Source: Vulcanimicrobiia bacterium
GTDB lineage: Bacteria; Vulcanimicrobiota; Vulcanimicrobiia; Vulcanimicrobiales; Vulcanimicrobiaceae
Direction of reading: 5' to 3'
NCBI GenBank assembly: GCA_025934645.1
Contig: JAICWY010000001.1
Coordinates: 36,930 to 100,929 of the forward strand
DNA: 64,000 nucleotides
Below the pieces are notes generated by a model. It was not told the DNA's origin, ran no database searches, and worked only from the letters and a program-made list of their open reading frames with translations. The position numbers were made by a program, and so were the translations under genes. Shown in pieces: positions 9,716 through 18,814 of this stretch; position 1 is the first letter of the stretch, and each line of letters opens with the position of its first letter.

Positions 9716-10319
9716 CGGATACGCTTCCTAAAATCGAGAGTACGGCGTCCAAAATGCGCTCCGCGCCGCGAACGCCTGCGGCGAAGTCCCAGCGGCTGCG
9801 AGAACGTTCGCAGACGACGTTCGAGATGCCCCGCACCTCGACTGCCGGAACGCCCGCGATCTCCGCGGCTCGCAGCACCGCGAAACCTTCCATGCTCTCG
9901 ACACCCGCGCCAAGCGCAGCGAGTTTTGCGGCCGTTTCATCGGTCGCGGTGACGCGCGGTACCGTAATGCCGCGCACGCTGCGGAAACCCAGTTCGACCA
10001 AGCGATCGACGAGCACGAGATCAGACGACGCACGATCGATCACACGCAGACCGTCCGGCAACGCGATAGCGGCGCCGGTTTCAAGATCGAGTTGCAAAAA
10101 ATCGTCGCTGACCACAACCGCATCGCCGACATCTGCGGTTCCATCGAACGCTCCGGCGATGCCCGCGTTGATTACGTAGTCGTACGAACCTTGCGCGAGT
10201 GCGCGGGAAACCGCGGCCGCCGCTTCGACCGGCCCAATGCCCGTGACGAGCAGTTCCACGTGCGGGCGCGGACGGAAAAATTCGAGTTCTTTACCGGCTG
10301 CGCAAGCGATCAGGATCAC
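9708..10319 (-). CDS. mqnB: Futalosine hydrolase MqnB
   Basis: 203-residue nucleosidase of the PNP/UDP family that removes hypoxanthine from futalosine. Features: a TGIGPVEAAAA loop, the INAGIAGAFDG substrate loop, and VESMEGFAVLRAA with the family Glu pair. The final Asp region is altered (RGISNVVCERSRSRWD), as is usual for MqnB compared with MTA nucleosidase. GTG start touches the queE stop by 1 bp; 8-bp overlap with mqnD. Confidence 0.9.
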   Translation of the reverse strand: MILIACAAGKELEFFRPRPHVELLVTGIGPVEAAAAVSRALAQGSYDYVINAGIAGAFDGTADVGDAVVVSDDFLQLDLETGAAIALPDGLRVIDRASSDLVLVDRLVELGFRSVRGITVPRVTATDETAAKLAALGAGVESMEGFAVLRAAEIAGVPAVEVRGISNVVCERSRSRWDFAAGVRGAERILDAVLSILGSVSVG

Positions 10320-10894
10320 TAGCGGACGCCGATCAATTTATGCGTTTGCAGCGAGAGGCGGAAACGATCCGGATGCGCCATCGCATACTCCAGCGCGAGC
10401 TCGACGTTCTTGCGCTTATTGCCCTCGGGCTGCAGCAGAAGCAACGGCTTATCCGAGAAGAGTTGCAGCCATTCTTCGGGCACGCGTTCGTCGACGATCA
10501 GTTTGACTTCGTTCGCGCGCTGCGCCATGCGCGGATCCACACGCTCTTTCGGAGAGACGCACAGCCACACGTCTTGCGGGAGCTCGGTATATATCGTGCC
10601 GTTCGACTCGATGTGCACGCGGCGCCCGTCGCTCCGCAGCGCATCGATCAATGCAAGCGTTTCGCGCTGCGCGAGCGGTTCGCCGCCGGTGAGAATCACC
10701 ATCGGGCAATCGCCGCCCAGTTCCCGCACCTTCGCCACAACCTCCGCCACGCCGGCAAAAAATTTCAACGAATAATCCGTGTCGCAAAAGTCGCACGACA
10801 AATTACACCCGGCAAGGCGCACGAAAACCGCGGGCGTGCCGCTGAAGGCGCCTTCGCCTTGGATGCTATAGAAAATCTCTGCAAGTTGGAGCAT
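10319..10894 (-). CDS. queE: 7-carboxy-7-deazaguanine synthase QueE (radical SAM)
   Basis: 191-residue compact radical-SAM enzyme making 7-carboxy-7-deazaguanine for queuosine. FYSIQGEGAFSGTPAVFVRL precedes the cluster motif CNLSCDFCDTDY (CxxxCxxC), then ILTGGEPL. A short C-terminal half is normal for QueE. ATG at 10894 overlaps the queD stop by 1 bp (TAATG), so translation is probably coupled. Confidence 0.93.
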   Translation of the reverse strand: MLQLAEIFYSIQGEGAFSGTPAVFVRLAGCNLSCDFCDTDYSLKFFAGVAEVVAKVRELGGDCPMVILTGGEPLAQRETLALIDALRSDGRRVHIESNGTIYTELPQDVWLCVSPKERVDPRMAQRANEVKLIVDERVPEEWLQLFSDKPLLLLQPEGNKRKNVELALEYAMAHPDRFRLSLQTHKLIGVR

Positions 10895-11268
10895 TAGTGA
10901 AAGTCGGAGGCTCGTAACACGGCGCACGAGGTCGCCGTTTCCCACAGCACCAGTTCGTCGAGGCCGGGGAGTTCGGGAAGCAATCGTTCCCAGATCCACG
11001 CGATGATGTGCTCGCACGTCGGATTTTCGATCGTGTCGTTGAGGGAGGTATGGTCCAAAACGTCCAGGATGGTATGGTGCACGACCGCGCGGACGTGGTC
11101 GAAGTCCTCGATCATGCCGCGGGCGGGCCCTTCCTGGCGAAGCGGCCCGCGGATGGCCACTTCCAGCCGGTACGAGTGCCCGTGGGGCCTCGCGCACTTC
11201 CCCAAATGGTAAGGGAGAACGTGCGCCGCCTCGAACCGGAAATGCTTACGAATCTGCACTTCGTTCAT
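10894..11268 (-). CDS. queD: 6-carboxytetrahydropterin synthase QueD
   Basis: 124-residue enzyme of the PTPS family producing 6-carboxy-5,6,7,8-tetrahydropterin for queuosine. Zinc-binding His residues are in FEAAHVLPYH and CARPHGHSY, and the Cys of the latter is the catalytic Cys of the family; DHTSLND and NPTCEHIIAWIW are conserved further on. ATG at 11268 heads the queD-queE-mqnB-mqnD-namZ operon. Only 19 bp separate it from the divergent DUF4438 gene, so the promoters must overlap coding sequence. Confidence 0.92.
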   Translation of the reverse strand: MNEVQIRKHFRFEAAHVLPYHLGKCARPHGHSYRLEVAIRGPLRQEGPARGMIEDFDHVRAVVHHTILDVLDHTSLNDTIENPTCEHIIAWIWERLLPELPGLDELVLWETATSCAVLRASDFH

Positions 11269-11287
11269 TTTCGAGGTAGGCCGTATA

Positions 11288-12154
11288 GTGAGCCTTCGCA
11301 TTAATCGTTCCGAGCTCGTCGTGACCGCCGTGTCCGGGGAGGCAGCGCCGCCGCTGCTCAACTCCGGGCTCTACGACGTCAGCTTCGACGGGCAGCCGCT
11401 GATCGTGCCGAGCGTGGGCGGGATCAATCCCAACGTTCGCGTGGGCGACGGCGCGTTCGACTTTTGGGCCGACCATATCGAGCCCGCAGTCAGCGTGCGG
11501 CACCCGGACGATCGCATTAACGCCGGCCTCAACGTGATGGCTTGCATCGGCAACGAAGCCGTGGTGATCTCCGGCGATGCGAAAGGCGCTACCGGGCGCG
11601 TAACCGGTAAGCACGGCGGCATCGAGCATGTCATGGTCGACTTTACGCCCGAGATAATGCGCAAGATGGCTATCGGCGACAAGATCCAAATCTGGGGCTG
11701 CGGCCTGGGGATGCGCTTGCTGGACGCGCCGGAGATCAAAATTTTCAATGCCGATCCGGATTTTGTCGAAGCGTGGGACCCCCAGCTGCGCGACGGCAAG
11801 CTGCACGTGCGCGTCGCGAAGCTCATTCCTGCGGCGGTCATGGGCTCCGGCCTCGGCCGGGCCACGGTCGTGCGCGGTGATTACGACATTCAAACCTTCG
11901 ACGACGCGACCGCCGAGCGGTACGGGCTGCGTGACTTGCGGCTCGGCGACATCGTCGCGATCGTCGACGCCGATCATTCGTATGGCCGCATTTACCGCAC
12001 GGGCGCAATATCGGTCGGCGTCGTCGTGCACGGGCGATCGTTCGTGGCCGGACATGGGCCGGGAGTCACATCGTTGCTCACTTCGTCCGCCGGAAACATC
12101 GAAGCGGCGGTCGATTCCAGCGCGAATCTCGCGCAGATCTTGAGGTTACGCTGA
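11288..12154 (+). CDS. DUF4438 domain protein
   Basis: 288-residue cytosolic-looking protein matching the DUF4438 family, whose role is not established. Recognisable blocks: VPSVGGINPNVRVGD, NAGLNVMACIGNEA, GKHGGIEHVMVDF, PAAVMGSGLGR and GHGPGVTSLL. GTG start; the last base overlaps the following diguanylate cyclase ATG (ATG at 12154), so the two are co-translated. Confidence 0.78.
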   Translation: MSLRINRSELVVTAVSGEAAPPLLNSGLYDVSFDGQPLIVPSVGGINPNVRVGDGAFDFWADHIEPAVSVRHPDDRINAGLNVMACIGNEAVVISGDAKGATGRVTGKHGGIEHVMVDFTPEIMRKMAIGDKIQIWGCGLGMRLLDAPEIKIFNADPDFVEAWDPQLRDGKLHVRVAKLIPAAVMGSGLGRATVVRGDYDIQTFDDATAERYGLRDLRLGDIVAIVDADHSYGRIYRTGAISVGVVVHGRSFVAGHGPGVTSLLTSSAGNIEAAVDSSANLAQILRLR

Positions 12155-13137
12155 TGGATGCCGAATTGCGCCGTGCCAACGCGCTGCTTGCCGCCACGCG
12201 GCGTCTCCATGCAGCGACGAATGCGATTTTAAACGCGCAAAGCATTGAAGATCTGGATCGCACGATCGTCGACGTGCTTCCGGGCGCTATCGGCTTCGAG
12301 CGCGTGGCATTGCTGGCGCCGCCGACGTTGTACGGTGAAGCGCGCATCGTGCAAGAGCTGGGATATCCGGCGCTCGACCTCGCGACGGTTCCGAAAAACT
12401 CCCCGCTTGCGCCCCAAGCTATGTTGGACGCAGCGCGCAGCGGAAGCGAAGACGACGACGATCTGCCGCATGGCGACGTCCGCGGCGCGTACGTGCTTGC
12501 GCCGCTGCGCGTGCGCGATCGCACGGTCGCGATGCTCTATGCCGATTCGCTGCGCGAGGATGTCGAGCCGCCGGATGCCGTTTCCGGTGTTGCGTACGCG
12601 CTCGACATCGCCGGCATCGTGCGCGCGAATCTGTCCCTCAGCGCCGAACTCGCGCAGCTCGCGCGCATGGACGGTATGACTGGGCTTGCGAACCGGCGCG
12701 TGTTCGACGAGCGGCTGGAAGACGAGCTGCAGCGCAGCGCGCGCAGCCGCCGGCCATTCGCGCTTGTAATGCTAGACGTGGATCGCTTCAAGCAGATCAA
12801 CGATGCGTACGGACACCGCACCGGCGACGAAGCGCTCCGCGCCTTGGCGGAGATTCTTCGCACGCACGCGCGAAACGTCGATCTGGCGGCGCGGTTTGCG
12901 GGTGACGAATTCGCGATGATCTTAATCGACGTCACTCCTACGGATGCGCGTAGCATCGTGGACCGCATTCTTACGGCTATTCGCTCGTGCGACTCGGTGC
13001 GTGGCGTGCGCCTCTCGTCGTCCGCAGGAATTGCCCTGAGTTATCCTATCGATACCGCCGAAAGCATCCTCGAGCGCGCGGATGCCGCATTATACCAATC
13101 CAAGCAGGCCGGGCGCGACCAGGCGACCCTGGGATAA
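12154..13137 (+). CDS. GGDEF-domain diguanylate cyclase with N-terminal GAF-like region
   Basis: 327 residues. Residues 1-165 resemble a GAF-type sensor; 170-327 form a GGDEF domain that condenses two GTP into c-di-GMP. DGMTGLANRR opens the domain and DVDRFKQINDAYGH binds GTP and metal. The signature is AGDEF (249-253), a tolerated variant. An allosteric inhibitory site RNVD (240-243) sits exactly five residues upstream. No membrane segment, so cytosolic. Stop overlaps the next small gene's ATG by 1 bp (TAATG). Confidence 0.9.
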   Translation: MDAELRRANALLAATRRLHAATNAILNAQSIEDLDRTIVDVLPGAIGFERVALLAPPTLYGEARIVQELGYPALDLATVPKNSPLAPQAMLDAARSGSEDDDDLPHGDVRGAYVLAPLRVRDRTVAMLYADSLREDVEPPDAVSGVAYALDIAGIVRANLSLSAELAQLARMDGMTGLANRRVFDERLEDELQRSARSRRPFALVMLDVDRFKQINDAYGHRTGDEALRALAEILRTHARNVDLAARFAGDEFAMILIDVTPTDARSIVDRILTAIRSCDSVRGVRLSSSAGIALSYPIDTAESILERADAALYQSKQAGRDQATLG

Positions 13138-13379
13138 TGTCAGATATCGGACGCCGCCTGCTCGCCCTTGCCGGAATTGGGAATAACCAAAGGGTGAAGC
13201 ACCTGTACTCTCAAACCGCGGTCGACCTGCTGCCGCGCGATCTGCCGCTCCGTAAGAGCTCGCGCGTGCGCGAGCGCGCCGAATCCATCGCTCTTTTGGC
13301 GGGGATAGCGGCGTTTTGGGTCTTCGTCTTCGTTTTGAACTTTTTCGTCGGCCAGTTTTCAACGCCGCTTATCCGGTAA
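13137..13379 (+). CDS. Small single-pass membrane protein, unknown
   Basis: 80-residue protein whose ATG overlaps the diguanylate cyclase stop (TAATG), so it is probably made from the same mRNA. Residues 1-50 are basic and polar; residues about 52-74 form one hydrophobic helix (LLAGIAAFWVFVFVLNFF). No recognised family. A membrane partner for the cyclase is possible but speculative. Confidence 0.65.
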   Translation: MSDIGRRLLALAGIGNNQRVKHLYSQTAVDLLPRDLPLRKSSRVRERAESIALLAGIAAFWVFVFVLNFFVGQFSTPLIR

Positions 13380-13389
13380 CTACGCAGAG

Positions 13390-14823
13390 TTACAGAACGC
13401 CCGAGGGCCCCATCCCTTCGAGGCGTTTCTTTAAATCCGCAAGGAAGCCGCTGGCGACGTAGCCGTCGACCACGCGGTGATCCAGCGAGAGACAGACGTT
13501 CATCATGTGCCGGATCGCAATCGCATCGTCTGCGGTAACGACCGGCTTTTTCACGACCGTTTCCATCGTTACGATTCCGGCCTGACCGCCGTTGATGATC
13601 GGCGCCGACGCGTACGATCCGTTCGCGCCGTTGTTGTTTACCGTGAACGTGCCGCTTTGCAGATCGTCCGCCGAGAGTTTGCTGCGCCGCGCCTTGTCGA
13701 TCAGCTCGCCCGAGGCGATCGCGATGCCTTTGATCGAAAGTTTGTCCGCGTTCTTCACGACCGGAACCACAAGATTCGTCGGCAGGCCGATCGCGATGCC
13801 GATGTTCACGTTTTTCTCAACGGCGATGCCTTCCGCCGTAAACTTCGCGTTCATCAACGGAAACACGGCCAGCGACTCGACGACCGCGCGGATGAAGAAG
13901 GGCAGCAGCGTGAGCTTATAGCCGGTGTCGCGTTCAAATTTGTCTTTTTCGCGCGCGCGCCACTTCCACACGTTCGAGACGTCGACTTCGACCATGGACC
14001 ACGCGTGCGGCGCGGTGTGCTTGCTCTCCACCATGCGTTCGGCGATGATGCGCCGCGCAGAATTCAGCGGAATGAGCGTTCCCGGAATAGGCTCGCCGTA
14101 CGTGCTCGTGCCGCCGGGTCCCGGCGTCGCGGGCGCTTTGGGCGGCGTCGCGGCCGGCGGCGGCATTGCCGCCGGCGCACCGGTTGCGCCGAAATTCGTG
14201 CCGACGCTGATTGCCTGGCCGACGGCGGCTGCCGGGCCCATGCGCGCGGCGGTGAGCACGTCGTCCGCAGTCACGCGCCCGTTCGCGCCGGTTCCCCGGA
14301 TCGCGCGGATGTCGATGTGATGTTCGCGCGCGAGCTTGCGCACCGCCGGCGAAGCGCCGCGCAGCGCGGACTCTGCCGCCGCGCCGTTGCCTTGATGCAC
14401 GACTGCGTGACCGTTGGAAACGGGCTGCGCCGACCCGACGTGCTTGACCGGCATCTCGGGAATGTTGAAGCCCGGAACCGGTTCGAAATTCGCGCTTTGC
14501 GCCATGCTCTCGCGTGACTCGGGCGCCGCGTTCGCAACCTGCTGCGTGGGCTCGGTGCCCGGCGCGTTCGTTCCGGTAGCCGCTCCGACTTCGTCGATCA
14601 CGGCAATCGGCGTCCCGGTCGGCACGGTAGTGCCTTCCTGAACGAGAATTTCGCGAAGCGTTCCGGTCACCGGCGCGGGTACTTCGGAGTTGACCTTGTC
14701 GGTCGAAACTTCGACGAACGACTCGTATTTCTCAACGGAATCGCCGGCTTTTTTCAGCCACCGCTCGACGGTGCCTTCGGTCACCGTTTCGCCGAGCTGC
14801 GGCATCGTGATCGTGGTCGCCAC
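13390..14823 (-). CDS. 2-oxoacid dehydrogenase E2 (dihydrolipoamide acyltransferase)
   Basis: 477-residue E2 core of a 2-oxoacid dehydrogenase, probably branched-chain. Order: one lipoyl domain (residues 1-78, lipoyl Lys43 in TDKVNSEV), a Pro/Ala linker, an E1/E3-binding domain (SPAVRKLAREHHIDIRAIRG), a second linker rich in Gly/Pro/Ala, and the catalytic acyltransferase domain ending with SLDHRVVDG (active-site His and Asp). GTG start, 2 bp after the E1-beta stop. E3 is not in the window. Confidence 0.92.
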   Translation of the reverse strand: MATTITMPQLGETVTEGTVERWLKKAGDSVEKYESFVEVSTDKVNSEVPAPVTGTLREILVQEGTTVPTGTPIAVIDEVGAATGTNAPGTEPTQQVANAAPESRESMAQSANFEPVPGFNIPEMPVKHVGSAQPVSNGHAVVHQGNGAAAESALRGASPAVRKLAREHHIDIRAIRGTGANGRVTADDVLTAARMGPAAAVGQAISVGTNFGATGAPAAMPPPAATPPKAPATPGPGGTSTYGEPIPGTLIPLNSARRIIAERMVESKHTAPHAWSMVEVDVSNVWKWRAREKDKFERDTGYKLTLLPFFIRAVVESLAVFPLMNAKFTAEGIAVEKNVNIGIAIGLPTNLVVPVVKNADKLSIKGIAIASGELIDKARRSKLSADDLQSGTFTVNNNGANGSYASAPIINGGQAGIVTMETVVKKPVVTADDAIAIRHMMNVCLSLDHRVVDGYVASGFLADLKKRLEGMGPSGVL

Positions 14824-14825
14824 CG

Positions 14826-15830
14826 TTAGAACCTCACCATTTCGCGCATCGCATCGGCCATTTCAGCCGGCGAACTCATGTACTCTTCCTCGAGCGGAAG
14901 CGCGTAGCCCATCGCTGGAACGTCCGGCGCGCATAGGCGGCGGATCGGCGCATCGAGTTCGAAGAGCGCTTCCTCGGCAACCATCGCGCTAATCTCCGCG
15001 CCGATGCCGCCGAACTTATTGTCTTCGTGAACGATCAGCAGTTTGCGCGTTTTGCGCACGCTTTCCAGAATCGCGCCGCGATCCATCGGACGGATCGAAC
15101 GCAGGTCGATGACTTCGACGGATAGGCCTTCTTGTTCGAGCGCGTTCGCCGCTTCCAACGCCCAGTGCACGTACAGTCCGTACGATACGACCGTGAGCTG
15201 ATTACCTTGCTTCTTCACGTCGGCTTTGCCGATCGGAATCGTGTAATGACCGTCCGGTACTTCGCCCTTGATCAGGCGGTACGTTTTCTTGTGTTCCAGG
15301 AACAGCACCGGATCGGGATCGTCGATCGCCGCGTTGAGCAAGCCCTTGACGTCGGCCGGGAAAGCCGGCGCGACAATCTTCAAGCCGGGAACGTGATAGA
15401 ACAGCGCTTCGATGGACACCGAGTGCGAGAGCGCGCCGCGCACGCCGCCGCCGTAGGGCGTGCGGATGACCAGCGGACACGTGTATTCACCGTTGCTGCG
15501 GTAGCGCGTCTTCGCGGCTTCGCCGACGATCTGGTTGAACGCCGGATAGATGAAATCCGCGAATTGAATCTCGGCGATAGGGCGCAGGCCTTCCATCGCC
15601 ATGCCGACCGCGATGCCGACGATCGACGCTTCCGCGATCGGCGTGTCGATCACGCGCTCCTCACCGAACTCTTTGACGAAGTCTTTGGTGATCAGGAACA
15701 CGTTGCCGCGATTGCCGACGTCTTCACCCAGGATGACGGTGCGGTCGTCGCTCTTCATCGCTTCGTACAACGTCTCGCGCACGGCCTCGACGTTGTTGAG
15801 AATTTTGCTGGTGCTTGCCGCTACTGCCAC
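14826..15830 (-). CDS. 2-oxoacid dehydrogenase E1 component, beta subunit
   Basis: 334-residue transketolase-like beta subunit that pairs with E1-alpha for thiamine-diphosphate-dependent decarboxylation of 2-oxoacids. Motifs: LGEDVGNRGNVFLIT, IDTPIAEASIVGIAVGMA, RTPYGGGVRGALSHS and VIDLRSIRPMD. The GTG start overlaps the end of E1-alpha by 10 bp, implying coupled translation and a fixed subunit ratio. Confidence 0.92.
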   Translation of the reverse strand: MAVAASTSKILNNVEAVRETLYEAMKSDDRTVILGEDVGNRGNVFLITKDFVKEFGEERVIDTPIAEASIVGIAVGMAMEGLRPIAEIQFADFIYPAFNQIVGEAAKTRYRSNGEYTCPLVIRTPYGGGVRGALSHSVSIEALFYHVPGLKIVAPAFPADVKGLLNAAIDDPDPVLFLEHKKTYRLIKGEVPDGHYTIPIGKADVKKQGNQLTVVSYGLYVHWALEAANALEQEGLSVEVIDLRSIRPMDRGAILESVRKTRKLLIVHEDNKFGGIGAEISAMVAEEALFELDAPIRRLCAPDVPAMGYALPLEEEYMSSPAEMADAMREMVRF

Positions 15831-16849
15831 GGTTCCCAGGCTCCTTCGTAGAGATGTTTGTACAGGTCGGACGCCTCGGGATAGGGCATCGCCTCGGCTT
15901 TGTCGGTCGCTTCGTTCGTCTCGCGCAGCACCGATTTTTTCATCGCGTCGATCTCGTCGGCCGTCATGACGCCGCTCTCGAGCAGCACGCTTTCGAAACG
16001 CGGCACGGGATCGTGCTTGCGGTTCTCGGTGACCTCGTCTTTACTGCGGTAGGTCATGTCGTTGTCGTCGGTGGAGTGCGCCAAGAACCGGTAGCACACG
16101 CCCTCGATGATGCTCGGACCGCCGCCGGTGCGCGCGCGCTCCATGGCGCGGTGCACGGCGTCGTAGGTCTTGACCGGATCGAATCCGTCGAACTGCTCGC
16201 CCGGCATGCCGTACCCGGCGGCGCGCTTATAGATGTTGGGCTCGGCCATCTGGCGGTTGAGCGGCGTCGAGATCGCCCACTGATTGTTCTCGACGAGCAT
16301 CACCAGCGGCAGCTTGTGCACGGCCGCAAAGTTCATGGATTCGTGCCACTCGCCTTCGCTCGTCGTGCCGTCGCCGCAGGTTACCAGGACCGCGCGGCCG
16401 GCTTCGTTGCGGTATTTCATCGCATATGCCGCGCCGACCGCGTGCGGAATATGCGCGGCCAAGATCGACGAGAACGACATCAAACCGGCTTGTTTGGACG
16501 AGTAGTGATTCGGAAACTGACGGCCGCCGTTGTGATCCTCGGCGCGCGCGAAAATCGAGAGCATGATCTCGTACGGCGTGAGGCCGATGCCGATCGCCAA
16601 TCCGAGATCGCGGTAATACGGCGCGAGAATATCTTTGCCGCGGTTGAACGCCATCGCCGCGCCGGCTTGCAGCGCCTCGTGGCCTTCGCTTCCGAGCGCG
16701 AACGGCACTTTGCCTTGCCGGTTCAACTGGAAGCCGCGGTTGTCGAGCTGACGCTGGAGCAGCATGGTGCGGAAGATCGCCTTGAGCTGCTCGTCGGACA
16801 GCCCGTGCCGCTCGAGTGTCTTGCGCACTTGAGGTTCGGTTTTTGCCAT
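15821..16849 (-). CDS. 2-oxoacid dehydrogenase E1 component, alpha subunit (copy 1)
   Basis: 342-residue TPP-binding subunit. The TPP/Mg motif runs from GDGTTSEGEWHE to VENNQWAIST (GDG followed about 30 residues later by NN). The HSTDDNDMTYRS loop matches branched-chain-type E1-alpha. Ends in GAWEPWQ. ATG start. Directly preceded by a paralogue of identical length (16878-17906), so the operon carries two alternative alpha subunits for one beta. Confidence 0.92.
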   Translation of the reverse strand: MAKTEPQVRKTLERHGLSDEQLKAIFRTMLLQRQLDNRGFQLNRQGKVPFALGSEGHEALQAGAAMAFNRGKDILAPYYRDLGLAIGIGLTPYEIMLSIFARAEDHNGGRQFPNHYSSKQAGLMSFSSILAAHIPHAVGAAYAMKYRNEAGRAVLVTCGDGTTSEGEWHESMNFAAVHKLPLVMLVENNQWAISTPLNRQMAEPNIYKRAAGYGMPGEQFDGFDPVKTYDAVHRAMERARTGGGPSIIEGVCYRFLAHSTDDNDMTYRSKDEVTENRKHDPVPRFESVLLESGVMTADEIDAMKKSVLRETNEATDKAEAMPYPEASDLYKHLYEGAWEPWQ

Positions 16850-16877
16850 CAGAGTAGTGGTCCTTAGGTGTAAGTTG

Positions 16878-17906
16878 TTACTGCCATGGTTCCCACGGCC
16901 CGGCGTACACTTGCGAGTACAAATCCGAGGGCTGCGGGTACGGCATGGCTTCGGCCCTATCGGTGGCTTCGTTCGCCTCGGCCAGCACGGATGACTTCAT
17001 CTGCTCGGCCGCTTCGGCCGTCAGAACGCCGTGTTCGATAAGGAAGCGCTCGAAGTTGGGAACGGGGTCGTCCTTGCGCCGCGCGTTGACTTCGTCGCGG
17101 CTGCGGTAAGTGCGATCGTCGTCGTCGGTCGTGTGCGAGAGGAAGCGGTAGCACTTGCCCTCGACTAAAGTCGGACCTCCGCCGCGTCGGGCGCGGTCCA
17201 TAGCCTGCTTCACTGCGCCGTAGACGGCGATCGGGTCGAAGCCGTCCACGAGAACGCCCGGCATGCCGTAGCCTTCCGCGCGCTTATAGACGTTCGGCTG
17301 TCCCATCTGACCGGAGAGCGGCGTGCTGATCGCCCATTCGTTGTTCTCGCACAAAAAGACGATGGGCAGCTTATGAACCGAGGCGAAGTTGAGGGCCTCG
17401 TGCCATTCGCCTTCACTCGTCGCGCCGTCGCCGAACGTCGTGAGTACTGCGCGGCCCTGTTCTTTACGAAGTTTCACCGCGTAGGCGGCGCCGACGGCGT
17501 GCGAGGTCTGCGCCGCGATGATCGAGCTGATTGTATACAGCCCCAGCTGTTTGCTGGCGTAGTGGTGTGGGAATTGCCGCCCGCCGCTGTGGTCGGCCGC
17601 GCGGCCGAAAAGCGAGAGCAGTACCTCATACGGCGTCAGGCCGATGCCTAGATCTAAACCCAGGTCACGGTAATACGGAACGAGGATGTCTTTGCCGCGC
17701 TCGAACGCCATCGCGGCGCCGGCTTGAACGGCTTCGTGCCCTTCGCCGGCGGATGCAAACGGAATCTTACCTTGACGGTTGAGTTCGAAGCCGCGCGCCT
17801 CCAGGCGCCGGTGCACGAGCATCGTCCGCCAGATCGCGATCAGCTGTTCGTCGGTCAATCCGTGCCGCTCGAAGGCGGCTTTGGCGGTCTTGGTTTTGGC
17901 GGCCAC
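16878..17906 (-). CDS. 2-oxoacid dehydrogenase E1 component, alpha subunit (copy 2, tandem paralogue)
   Basis: 342 residues, colinear and gapless with copy 1, and by eye well over half identical. TPP motif GDGATSEGEWHE to CENNEWAIST is intact; the substrate-facing loop differs modestly (HTTDDDDRTYRS versus HSTDDNDMTYRS). Both end in the same GPWEPWQ/GAWEPWQ tail. GTG start. First gene of the E1a'-E1a-E1b-E2 operon; 28 bp separate it from copy 1. Either subunit could pair with the single beta. Confidence 0.91.
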   Translation of the reverse strand: MAAKTKTAKAAFERHGLTDEQLIAIWRTMLVHRRLEARGFELNRQGKIPFASAGEGHEAVQAGAAMAFERGKDILVPYYRDLGLDLGIGLTPYEVLLSLFGRAADHSGGRQFPHHYASKQLGLYTISSIIAAQTSHAVGAAYAVKLRKEQGRAVLTTFGDGATSEGEWHEALNFASVHKLPIVFLCENNEWAISTPLSGQMGQPNVYKRAEGYGMPGVLVDGFDPIAVYGAVKQAMDRARRGGGPTLVEGKCYRFLSHTTDDDDRTYRSRDEVNARRKDDPVPNFERFLIEHGVLTAEAAEQMKSSVLAEANEATDRAEAMPYPQPSDLYSQVYAGPWEPWQ

Positions 17907-17965
17907 AGTTCCGCCTAGTCACCCGCCGCTAGGCCGAAATCCTGCGCCGCTCGAACTCGCCATGC

Positions 17966-18802
17966 GTGAAGCGCTCGAACCTCGGTAACCTCGTTGCGGC
18001 CGCCCTTTTCGCGGCCGTCCTTTGTTTCTGCGCCGGCGGTAAGGCGCAAGCGGCGGCGGAGTTTTGCCCGGCGGCCATTATCGGCGGCGTTGCCAAAGTG
18101 GACGCGGTTTCGTACCGCTTCCGGCTGGGGGCGATCAGCGAACGGACGCTCAGCGGATTCGCGCGCTTTCAAACGGATAAGGGTTGGTTCAACGCGCCGT
18201 TCTCCGGCGTTACGCTGCACCAATTTTCCGCGCAGCATAACGACGAAGGTTTTGCATTCAGCCACGAAGACTATCTTTCCGACGACATCATCGTGAAATT
18301 TCCGCAGGCCGTCAACGTGCTGTACGGATACGTCAGCCAAGCGCAGACCAAGGGCGAAACGCTGCTGGATTGGGATAAAGAAGGCTCGGTGACGTGTTTG
18401 CCGACGCCCGTTTCGAACAAACCGCCGCGCGCGGCACCGGCGCTTCCACCGATGACGAAAAACGCGATGACGCTGACCGCGCGCGGGATCGATCCGCCGT
18501 TTGATTCGAAGTGCCCGGACCCGAGCGCGGACGTGCAACTGAGCAAAGCGGAGCCGCTCCATATTCCAGCGCTGTTCTCGCACGACAATTTCACGCAGGT
18601 TCCGTCGGGAACCGCGGCAGTCGTCGTTGCGGTGGAGCGCGACGGAAGTGTGGTCGACGCGTGGCTGTGGGAGAGCAGCGGCACGCCGATTCTCGATCAG
18701 GCCGCGATGGATCAAGCACGCAAGAGCACGTTTACGCCGGGGCGCGCATTTTGCCGCAACGTGCCCGGGTATTTCTTGATGCGGTCCGAGTTTAAAGGGT
18801 AA
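17966..18802 (+). CDS. Secreted TonB_C-like protein (EFCPA family, copy 1)
   Basis: 278 residues. Signal peptide at residues 1-30 (hydrophobic core ending KAQAAA), then AEFCPAAIIGG, a beta-rich domain with GWFNAPFSGV, and a conserved second Cys in EGSVTCLPTP. The C-terminal about 90 residues resemble a TonB C-terminal domain (VVVAVERDGSVVDAWLWESSG, followed by LDQAAMDQARKSTFTPG). No N-terminal TonB helix or Pro-rich span, so not a classical energy transducer. Paralogue at 53918-54796 has the same order. Confidence 0.75.
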   Translation: MKRSNLGNLVAAALFAAVLCFCAGGKAQAAAEFCPAAIIGGVAKVDAVSYRFRLGAISERTLSGFARFQTDKGWFNAPFSGVTLHQFSAQHNDEGFAFSHEDYLSDDIIVKFPQAVNVLYGYVSQAQTKGETLLDWDKEGSVTCLPTPVSNKPPRAAPALPPMTKNAMTLTARGIDPPFDSKCPDPSADVQLSKAEPLHIPALFSHDNFTQVPSGTAAVVVAVERDGSVVDAWLWESSGTPILDQAAMDQARKSTFTPGRAFCRNVPGYFLMRSEFKG

Positions 18803-18814
18803 CGGTTAAAACGA

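Noticed and set aside
12898..12912. Diguanylate cyclase with AGDEF instead of GGDEF as a degenerate enzyme
   Set aside because: AGDEF variants are often active, and the I-site RNVD and substrate motifs are intact.
13477..14517. Long plus-strand ORF opposite the E2 gene
   Set aside because: Shadow of a high-GC coding strand; the minus-strand frame carries clear lipoyl and catalytic motifs.
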